Shown: positions 1 through 5,016 of the stretch, one piece after another
How positions within the stretch are numbered: position 1 is the stretch's first letter
How the letters are laid out: each line of letters begins with the position of its first letter
Notes under the pieces: generated by a model
What the model was told of the DNA's origin: nothing
What the model saw: only the letters and a program-made list of their open reading frames with translations
Database searches by the model: none
Assembly: GCA_020344865.1 (NCBI GenBank)
Contig: CP070830.1
Span: 1,731,347-1,736,362 of the forward strand
Source: Planctomycetota bacterium
GTDB lineage: Bacteria; Planctomycetota; Phycisphaerae; Sedimentisphaerales; Anaerobacaceae
Reading direction: 5' to 3'
DNA: 5,016 nt
Position numbers and translations under genes: made by a program

Positions 1-19
1 AATTCTCTTTCTCGCCGAT

Positions 20-71
20 AATTTATATATAACCTTCAGAGCATAAAAGACACGAGTTTTCCGAGGCAGAA
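20..71 (+). promoter_or_regulatory. AT-rich leader of argG with possible -10 element and ribosome binding site
   Basis: The 71 bases before argG contain no gene. An AT-rich run at about 19-32 includes TATATAA (26-32), which could act as a -10 element. I see no convincing -35 hexamer at the right distance, so the promoter call is weak. The ribosome binding site is clearer: GAGG at 63-66 lies five bases before the ATG at 72 and supports that start. No attenuator, riboswitch or ARG-box-like operator could be recognised. Confidence 0.3.
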
Positions 72-1319
72 ATGGCGAAGTCTGAAAAGATAGTGTTGGC
101 CTACAGCGGCGGGCTCGATACCAGCGTGATTTTGCCCTGGCTTAAAGAGACCTACGGCTACGACGTGATAGCCTTTGCAGCGGAATTAGGTCAGGGCGAT
201 GAACTGGCCGGTATCAAGAAGAAAGCCCTGCAGTCCGGCGCGGTCAAATGCGTAGTCAAGGACCTGCGCCAAGAGTTTGTCCAGGACTACCTCTGGCCGC
301 TGCTGAAATCCGGTGCCGTTTACGAAGGCGGCTACCTGCTCGGTACAAGTATCGCCCGGCCCCTAATCGCGAAGCACCAGGTTGATGTCGCTCACGCCGA
401 AGGCGCAACTGCCGTCGCTCACGGAGCAACCGGCAAGGGAAACGACCAGGTTCGCTTTGAACTGACCTACATGGCGCTGAACCCATCGCTGAAAATAGTC
501 GCTCCCTGGAAGGACCCGAAATTCAAACTAACCAGCCGGGAGGCGGCGGTGGATTACGCCAAAAAGCACAAAATCCCGATCGACCAGACAAAGAAGAAAA
601 TCTACTCTTGTGACCGCAACCTCTGGCACCTCAGCCACGAGGGAGCGGACCTCGAGAACCCCGCCAACGAACCAAAGGACAATCTCTTCGTTATCTCTCG
701 ACCGGTCTCGAAAACGCCGGACAAGCCGGATTATGTCAAGATTGGATTCGACAAGGGTGTGCCAGTAAAACTCAACGGCAAAAAGACGGACGGCGTGGAG
801 TTAATTGAAACTTTGAACCGCCTCGGCGGCAAACACGCTATCGGCCAGCTCGACCTGGTTGAAAATCGCCTGGTTGGTATGAAGTCGCGCGGCGTTTACG
901 AGACACCCGGCGGAACCATCCTTGTCACAGCGCACAGAATCTTAGAGAGCCTTACACTCGATAGAGAAACTGCGCACTACAAACAGCAACTCGCTCTGAA
1001 ATATGCCGACCTTGTTTACTACGGCCAGTGGTTTTCGCCCCTGCGTCAGGCTCTTGATGCGTTCGTGAATGTCACTCAGCAGAACGTCACGGGCGAAATC
1101 AAGATGAAACTTTTCAAGGGATGCTGCACTCCGGCCGGTGCGAAAAGTCCGAATACTTTGTACGAAGCCGATTTGGCAAGTTTTAAAATGGGTGCCGAAT
1201 ACGACCCTGTTGACGCAGCCGGCTTTATTCGCTTGTTCGGCCTGCCGATGAAAGTCGCCGCCGCGGCCGGCAAGAAAACGAAAAGTGTAAAACCGAAAGT
1301 GAAAAAGCGTCCCCGCTGA
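72..1319 (+). CDS. argG: Argininosuccinate synthase (EC 6.3.4.5)
   Basis: This cytosolic enzyme joins citrulline and aspartate with ATP to give argininosuccinate, AMP and pyrophosphate, the penultimate step of arginine synthesis. The N-terminal nucleotide-binding motif AYSGGLDTS is at residues 10-18. It is followed by the family block EGATAVAHGATGKGNDQ (110-126), the substrate-binding block with DRNLWHLSHEG (181-191) and LENP (194-197), and ENRLVGMKSRGVYETPGG (264-281). The 415-residue length is slightly above the usual 400 or so because of a lysine-rich tail (about 401-415) beyond the conserved GLPMKVAA. The ATG has a GAGG ribosome site five bases upstream, and the family N-terminus begins just after it, so the start is secure. 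It ends in TGA and is followed closely by the prepilin peptidase gene with no terminator between. No argH or other arginine gene is in view, so any arginine operon is split or lies to the left. Confidence 0.97.
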   Translation: MAKSEKIVLAYSGGLDTSVILPWLKETYGYDVIAFAAELGQGDELAGIKKKALQSGAVKCVVKDLRQEFVQDYLWPLLKSGAVYEGGYLLGTSIARPLIAKHQVDVAHAEGATAVAHGATGKGNDQVRFELTYMALNPSLKIVAPWKDPKFKLTSREAAVDYAKKHKIPIDQTKKKIYSCDRNLWHLSHEGADLENPANEPKDNLFVISRPVSKTPDKPDYVKIGFDKGVPVKLNGKKTDGVELIETLNRLGGKHAIGQLDLVENRLVGMKSRGVYETPGGTILVTAHRILESLTLDRETAHYKQQLALKYADLVYYGQWFSPLRQALDAFVNVTQQNVTGEIKMKLFKGCCTPAGAKSPNTLYEADLASFKMGAEYDPVDAAGFIRLFGLPMKVAAAAGKKTKSVKPKVKKRPR

Positions 1320-1374
1320 ATCGGATGAGAGTTTTGTGTCTCTCGCTTCAAGCTCTTGGATGCAAGGAAGCATT

Positions 1375-2526
1375 GTGGTAGCAATAGATTGGATTTGGCT
1401 TGTCTTTATCTTCGCGTTTGGCTGCTGCGTGGGCAGTTTCCTCAATGTTGTCATCTACCGGCTGCCCCGTGACCAGTCTCTGATAAAGCCGCCTTCAGCC
1501 TGCCCCACATGCGGCCGGCACATTCGTTTCTATGACAACATTCCTCTGGTGTCGTGGCTGGTTCTGGGCCGAAAGTGCCGTTACTGCAAGGCCGCAATCT
1601 CACCGAGATATTTTATTATCGAACTTTTGACCGGTGTGGTCTTCGCCGGTCTGTTTGTTTTATACTTTCGCACCGATTTGCGTGCCGGTGTGCCTCCGCT
1701 CTTGCGGGGTGGTTGGTTTGTCTATCTTCTCCATATCACTTTGTTGGCGGCATTCATTGCCGCCTCGGCAATCGACCTGAAGCTGTGGGTCATTCCGGTT
1801 TCGATTTGCTGGTTCGTTACGGTGGTCGGGCTGATTGCCTCGGCAGTCGGCGTCTACATAATCGAACCCGGTATAATTCACAATTACGGCCTTTTGCCCA
1901 GTGCCTCAGCAGCAACGGCCTCGCTGGCAGCCGGCGCCGCGGTAGGATTGGCCATATCTATGACACTCCTGACAACCGGCATAATCAAAAGAACTTACGA
2001 ATCCGACCGTGAGGATTCACCGGACGAGCTCCAGGAGTCAGAAAAACCGCAGTACAATCATCGGCGGGAGATTTGTAAGGAAATCACCTTTCTGCTGCCG
2101 ATTATCATCTGCTCGTTGGCGGTTTTCGCGATTTTCAAAGAAATCGCCCCGATACGCAAATGGTGGGTGGATTTGTCGCAACAGCCTGTTATAGCAGGAC
2201 TTCTGGGCGGTCTGTGGGGCTATTTTGTCGGCTGTGGCCTCATCTGGGCTACCCGTATTCTTGGCACTCTGGGCTTTGGAAGAGAGGCGATGGGACTCGG
2301 CGACGTCCACCTGATGGGTGCTGCAGGGGCGGTAATAGGCTACGGCCCGGTCATCGTGGCGTTCTTCATCGCGCCTTTCTTTGGGCTCACCTGGGCGGGA
2401 TTTCAACTTTTTTTCAAAAAAATCCGACAAATTCCTTATGGTCCTTTCTTGTCTTTGGGCGTGCTTGCTGTTATGATTTTACACGAATGGATTTTTAGCC
2501 GTTTGGTTGCGATATTTTATTATTAG
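1375..2526 (+). CDS. Prepilin peptidase / leader peptidase, A24 family (PilD/GspO-like), with enlarged central insert
   Basis: This polytopic inner-membrane aspartyl protease cleaves the leader of type IV prepilins or type II secretion pseudopilins; many members also N-methylate the new N-terminus. Numbering from the GTG at 1375 (383 residues), there is a first membrane segment with GSFLNVVIYRLP (20-31). A cytoplasmic zinc-type domain follows, with two CxxC pairs (C43/C46 and C68/C71). Catalytic Asp134 sits in AIDL and Asp310 in GLGDVHLMG, and the conserved IPYGPFLSLG is at 353-362. The two aspartates are 176 residues apart, against roughly 65 in characterised bacterial enzymes. The extra part holds a charged loop (about 205-236) and at least one more membrane segment (237-255). 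The start is uncertain. GTG 1375 is preferred because AAGGAAG (1364-1370) lies four bases before it and it gives a short N-terminus before the first membrane helix. GTG 1336 (396 residues) has only a weak GAGAG, and ATG 1360 has no visible ribosome site. No pilin or secretion gene is in the window, so I cannot choose between pilD and gspO. Confidence 0.92.
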   Translation: MVAIDWIWLVFIFAFGCCVGSFLNVVIYRLPRDQSLIKPPSACPTCGRHIRFYDNIPLVSWLVLGRKCRYCKAAISPRYFIIELLTGVVFAGLFVLYFRTDLRAGVPPLLRGGWFVYLLHITLLAAFIAASAIDLKLWVIPVSICWFVTVVGLIASAVGVYIIEPGIIHNYGLLPSASAATASLAAGAAVGLAISMTLLTTGIIKRTYESDREDSPDELQESEKPQYNHRREICKEITFLLPIIICSLAVFAIFKEIAPIRKWWVDLSQQPVIAGLLGGLWGYFVGCGLIWATRILGTLGFGREAMGLGDVHLMGAAGAVIGYGPVIVAFFIAPFFGLTWAGFQLFFKKIRQIPYGPFLSLGVLAVMILHEWIFSRLVAIFYY

Positions 2527-2528
2527 AT

Positions 2529-2551
2529 TTCGATAGAAAGGAGATATCGAA
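2529..2551 (+). promoter_or_regulatory. Shine-Dalgarno sequence in the loop of a short inverted repeat before the OmpA-domain gene
   Basis: AAAGGAG (2537-2543) is a near-perfect ribosome binding site seven bases before the ATG at 2551 and fixes that start. It is flanked by an exact 7-base inverted repeat, TTCGATA (2529-2535) and TATCGAA (2545-2551). The RNA could thus form a 7-bp stem with a 9-base loop that displays the ribosome site, the first base of the start codon being in the stem. The stem is AU-rich and probably of modest stability. A regulatory role is inference. Confidence 0.55.
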
Positions 2552-3201
2552 TGCAAACCATCAGCAAAAAGATATTAATTTTGTTAGCCGGTATTATACT
2601 GACCTCACAACTCTGCGGCTGCACTAACTGGAAGAAAAAATACCAGGCCCTGAACGTCGAGCACCAGAATCTAAAGGGCCTGCTCGAGCGCGAAAGGGCG
2701 GAGAAACAGCAGCTCGCCGTACAGAACCAGCAGACAATCGAAGAGCTCCAGAAACAGATTGCCGAACGAAACCTCAGCCCCGGCGAAGTCACCGGTTTTG
2801 GTGCCGGTTATGACGTCTCAGTTGACCCCGCCGCCGGAACAATCACCGTCACGCTGCCCAACGCGATACTCTTCGACCCTGGAAGGGCTACGCTGAAAAA
2901 GGCAACAAGTACTGAGCTCAACCACATCAAGTCCGTGCTGCAGCAAAACTACGCCGGCAGACTAGTGGATGTCGTCGGGCATACCGATTCAGACCCGATT
3001 AAAAAATCAAAATGGAAAGACAACTGGGAACTCTCAGCTCAGCGTGCCCTCGCCGTCGTCAGATACCTCGTCAAAGGCGGATTCTCCCAAGACCGAATTC
3101 GAGCCGTCGGCCGCGGGGAAACCCAGCCAATTGCCTCTAACGCTACGGCCAGCGGCAAGGCAAGAAACCGTAGGGTCGAAATCGTCGTTCATATGAGGTG
3201 A
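2551..3201 (+). CDS. Outer-membrane-type lipoprotein with coiled coil and C-terminal OmpA/MotB-like peptidoglycan-binding domain
   Basis: This 216-residue protein probably tethers the envelope to peptidoglycan. The N-terminus has basic residues (KK at 6-7), a hydrophobic stretch (8-19) and a lipobox LCGC whose Cys24 would be lipidated after signal peptidase II cleavage. Residues about 29-74 are rich in Gln, Glu, Lys and Leu and look like a coiled coil. The OmpA-type domain spans about 97-214: ITVTLPNAILFDPGRATL (98-115), GHTDSDPI (143-150), NWELSAQRA (158-166) and GRGETQPIASN (187-197), ending in NRRVEIVV. NWELSxxRA is the version typical of MotB-type domains, but there is no transmembrane plug segment and no motA next to it, so a flagellar stator role is unlikely. 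The start is fixed by AAAGGAG seven bases upstream. It follows the prepilin peptidase by 24 bases and may be co-transcribed, and it precedes a strong terminator. No tol genes are adjacent, so calling it Pal is not justified. Confidence 0.9.
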   Translation: MQTISKKILILLAGIILTSQLCGCTNWKKKYQALNVEHQNLKGLLERERAEKQQLAVQNQQTIEELQKQIAERNLSPGEVTGFGAGYDVSVDPAAGTITVTLPNAILFDPGRATLKKATSTELNHIKSVLQQNYAGRLVDVVGHTDSDPIKKSKWKDNWELSAQRALAVVRYLVKGGFSQDRIRAVGRGETQPIASNATASGKARNRRVEIVVHMR

Positions 3202-3235
3202 GTTTCGACGTTCGGTACGTCTCGCTTCCCACCTC
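3195..3235 (+). other. Nested inverted repeats at the 3' end of the OmpA-domain gene
   Basis: An outer pair GAGGTG (3195-3200) and CACCTC (3230-3235) encloses an inner hairpin GACGT (3207-3211), loop TCGGT, ACGTC (3217-3221). The outer left arm overlaps the last codons and the stop codon. There is no T-run after it, so it is not an intrinsic terminator by itself. It could be an RNA 3'-end structure or chance. Confidence 0.3.
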
Positions 3236-3253
3236 GACAAACAAACAATCATA

Positions 3254-3280
3254 GCCTTTACCTCGGGTAAAGGCTTTTCT
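3254..3280 (+). terminator. Rho-independent terminator between convergent genes
   Basis: A perfect 9-bp stem, GCCTTTACC (3254-3262) and GGTAAAGGC (3266-3274), closes a 3-base loop and is followed on the + strand by TTTTCTATTTCT. It lies 52 bases after the stop of the OmpA-domain gene and should end the + strand transcripts. On the - strand the stem begins four bases after the comEC stop codon. There the following bases (TATGATTGTTTG) are only moderately T-rich, so termination in that direction is plausible but weaker. Confidence 0.85.
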
Positions 3281-4949
3281 ATTTCTGTCTCACAAAGACG
3301 TCACTTTTTATCTTGCCGTCTTCATCGATGCAGATAGTAATGGCACCATCTTTGGGCGTATAGAACTGCTTTGTTTCGCCTTTGTATGTCTGTTGCCTTT
3401 CGTACTGTCTCCGGCTGCAACTGCATATCAATATATCGGCCCCGAGTTCATCGAGAAAATCAGCCTCCAATGTATTCACCGAGCCATGATGAGGAACAAC
3501 AACAACCTCAGGCTCCAGATTCGGAAACAACCGAAGAAGCTCTCTCTGTGCGACGTTCTCGATGTCCGAACACAAAAGTACCTCGGCTCCCCCAAACTCA
3601 ATCAACGAAACAACCGATTTGTCATTATCGTCTAATTGGCTGTTTGCGCATACCTCCTTGCTCGGCCAAAGCACCTCTACCTTGGCGCCGCTGCTGAGCC
3701 TCAAATCCTCACCTAAGGTCTGTATTTCAAGTCCCTTGTTCCTTAGTGATTCCTTGAGAAATCTTGCTGTGCCCTCTTGTTCACTTTGGCTAAGAAATGC
3801 TTCATTAGCATAAACACCTCTGACCTTGCAGTGTTCGACAATCTCAGGTATGCCATTGATATGGTCTAAATCGCCGTGACTTAGCACAATCGCGTCGATT
3901 TCATTTATTCCGCTGTAGCCCAGAAAGGCCGTTACAGTTCGTCTGCCAATATCACTTTTGTAGAGTGAACCTGCGTCGAACAGAACATTCTCCCCGCCGG
4001 GCAGCTTAGCCAATATCGCTTGTCCGTGCCCGACATCAAGACAGGTAAGTTCTAAATGGTCCCGGTGTGTCCTGTGCCATTTTGCGAGGCCTAAGAAAAC
4101 AACCATTGCCAGAACCATCGCTGCACGCGTCACCTTTCTTGGCAGGGGACGGCGAAAATAAACAAAGGCCGTAAAAACAACGAAAACATAATAAAAAACT
4201 ATCAATCCAATGGGCACACGACCGACAAGGATTTGCGAAATACCCAAATCTGCAATAAACTTAACCACCCCAATCAGCCACCCCGATAGCCCCGTCACGA
4301 TAAAGCCTAAAACCATGCTCAACGTAGGCAGCAGGAAAAATAAAATTATCTTCAAAAAACCCAACACCAGAATCGCCCAGACAAGCGGGAAAACCGCCAC
4401 CGTCCAGACACTCGCCAGCGGCGTTATTTCGTAAAAATGATATAACAAAATACCGGCGCCACCCAGCCACGCCGCAAAGCCCACCGAGAATAGTGCCACG
4501 ACCGCCTTTCCAAGTCTCTTCGCTGAGCGTCTCAGCAGGCTCACGTCCTCCAGCGGAATCTCCCAGAACCAATCCCCCGTTGTCTCGTGTAAAAAGTTTG
4601 CAACGCTTTCATTAAAGACCAGAAGGCCCAGCACCGATGCGAACGACAGTTGCCAGCCGGCCTCGAATAATCCCGTCGGCCTCACAAGCAGCAAAATTAT
4701 CGCCGCCAACGACAACGTGTTCAGAGGATTTGAGTATCGCCGAAACAAAAATGACAAACAAAAAACAAAACCTATGACGGCCGCCCGCAGCGTAGGCGAC
4801 CTCGGCGGAACAACCAGCAAAAACACGCATATCGCAATTATGCAAATGATGGCCCGCGCACGCTTCATCAGCCCCGCCGCCTTGCACAGCCACCACACAG
4901 TCCCCATCAATATACCTAAGTGCAGCCCCGAAAGGCTGATAAAGTGCAA
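3279..4949 (-). CDS. comEC: ComEC/Rec2 family DNA-uptake channel protein with C-terminal metallo-beta-lactamase-like domain (interrupted and 5'-incomplete)
   Basis: ComEC forms the inner-membrane channel that passes single-stranded DNA into the cytoplasm during natural transformation. Numbering from the TTG at 4949 (556 residues), the competence domain starts with HFISLSGLHLG (2-12). Many hydrophobic segments follow up to about 290, including RSPTLRAAVIG (50-60), GLFEAGWQLSF (93-103) and ITPLAS (175-180). The lactamase-like domain (about 298-556) has DVGHGQ (305-310), LFDAG (323-327), the metal-site signature HGDLDH (358-363), SDIE (461-464) and PHHGS (486-490). The usual NxYGHP motif near the C-terminus is not evident. 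The TTG is not a convincing start: it lies inside the conserved TGLLHF block, and family residues continue upstream in the same frame (RAFRKTGL) to an in-frame TAA at 4974-4976 and beyond it to the window edge. The amino-terminal part usual for full-length ComEC would lie to the right of the window. As read, the gene is probably a broken allele or contains a base error. TAG is its stop, abutting the shared terminator. Confidence 0.88.
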   Translation of the reverse strand: MHFISLSGLHLGILMGTVWWLCKAAGLMKRARAIICIIAICVFLLVVPPRSPTLRAAVIGFVFCLSFLFRRYSNPLNTLSLAAIILLLVRPTGLFEAGWQLSFASVLGLLVFNESVANFLHETTGDWFWEIPLEDVSLLRRSAKRLGKAVVALFSVGFAAWLGGAGILLYHFYEITPLASVWTVAVFPLVWAILVLGFLKIILFFLLPTLSMVLGFIVTGLSGWLIGVVKFIADLGISQILVGRVPIGLIVFYYVFVVFTAFVYFRRPLPRKVTRAAMVLAMVVFLGLAKWHRTHRDHLELTCLDVGHGQAILAKLPGGENVLFDAGSLYKSDIGRRTVTAFLGYSGINEIDAIVLSHGDLDHINGIPEIVEHCKVRGVYANEAFLSQSEQEGTARFLKESLRNKGLEIQTLGEDLRLSSGAKVEVLWPSKEVCANSQLDDNDKSVVSLIEFGGAEVLLCSDIENVAQRELLRLFPNLEPEVVVVPHHGSVNTLEADFLDELGADILICSCSRRQYERQQTYKGETKQFYTPKDGAITICIDEDGKIKSDVFVRQK

Positions 4950-4973
4950 AAGCCCTGTTTTTCGAAACGCCCT

Positions 4974-5016
4974 TTAAGTCTCATTGTCGATATTGCCCCT
5001 GTAGCCCAACAGTAAA
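4974..5016 (-). pseudogene. comEC: Upstream part of the comEC frame, ending in a TAA nonsense codon, cut by the window edge
   Basis: Read on the - strand from 5015, this frame gives LLLGYRGNIDNET and then TAA (4974-4976). It continues without a shift as RAFRKTGLLHFISLSGLHLG. The ComEC competence domain normally starts with a segment of this type: a leucine-rich LLLG, a short polar stretch, then AFxxTGxxHxxxxSGLH. Both sides of the stop therefore fit one continuous gene in a single frame, which points to a base substitution rather than an indel. The rest of the gene's 5' end is outside the window, so its start, promoter and ribosome site cannot be described. Confidence 0.7.

Noticed and set aside
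942..1454. 170-residue open frame on the - strand across the end of argG and the start of the peptidase gene
   Set aside because: It lies antisense to two clear genes, its translation resembles no family I know, and it has no evident ribosome site; it is a shadow frame.
1554..2012. 152-residue + strand open frame inside the prepilin peptidase gene
   Set aside because: It overlaps the CxxC domain and catalytic Asp of the real gene in a different frame and shows no recognisable domain.
2551..3201. Identification as MotB or as Pal
   Set aside because: No transmembrane plug region or motA neighbour for MotB, and no tol genes nearby for Pal; only the domain family is supported.
4261..4572. 103-residue - strand open frame inside comEC
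   Set aside because: It is in another frame of the same strand as comEC, Gly-rich and of low complexity, and overlaps conserved membrane segments of the real gene.
4949..4951. TTG as the true start of comEC
   Set aside because: It falls inside the conserved TGLLHF block, family-like residues continue upstream in the same frame, and the nearby AGGG is a poor ribosome site.
4965..4985. A frameshift instead of a nonsense change in comEC
   Set aside because: Both sides of the TAA are family-like in the same frame, so a single insertion or deletion would not restore the match; a substitution is simpler.
1..5016. tRNA, rRNA, CRISPR array, insertion sequence or other mobile element
   Set aside because: No direct repeat series, terminal inverted repeats with a transposase, cloverleaf-like sequence or rRNA stretches were seen by eye; gene packing leaves almost no space for them.

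Overview
The window carries four protein-coding genes and no RNA gene, mobile element or CRISPR array. Three genes lie head-to-tail on the + strand: argininosuccinate synthase (argG, 72-1319), a prepilin peptidase of the A24 family (about 1375-2526) and a lipoprotein with a C-terminal OmpA/MotB-type peptidoglycan-binding domain (2551-3201). A ComEC/Rec2-type DNA-uptake channel protein runs in from the right edge on the - strand and ends at 3279. A strong hairpin with a T-run (3254-3280) separates the two convergent groups.

The organism is a diderm bacterium, judged from the OmpA-domain lipoprotein with a clear lipobox. Base composition looks close to balanced. The style of the proteins (an enlarged prepilin peptidase, a ComEC with a non-canonical C-terminal end) suggests the Planctomycetota, perhaps a Phycisphaerae-like lineage. 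This is inference from general resemblance, not a measured placement.

The + strand genes are closely spaced (gaps of about 55 and 24 bases) with no terminator between them, so they may be co-transcribed, although their functions differ: arginine biosynthesis, processing of type IV pilin-like proteins, and envelope-peptidoglycan linkage. The prepilin peptidase and ComEC fit one theme, since many DNA-uptake systems use a type IV pilus-like filament matured by the peptidase and an inner-membrane ComEC channel. Their convergent placement does not by itself show a shared system.

The most notable observation is at the right edge. The comEC reading frame holds a TAA codon at 4974-4976 (- strand), and the codons on both sides, in the same frame, look like continuous ComEC sequence. 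The gene is therefore either broken by a point nonsense mutation, affected by a base error, or restarted downstream. I did not find a clearly new biological system in this window. The other items are small: an SD sequence placed in a hairpin loop, an unusually large insert in the prepilin peptidase, and a lysine-rich ArgG tail.
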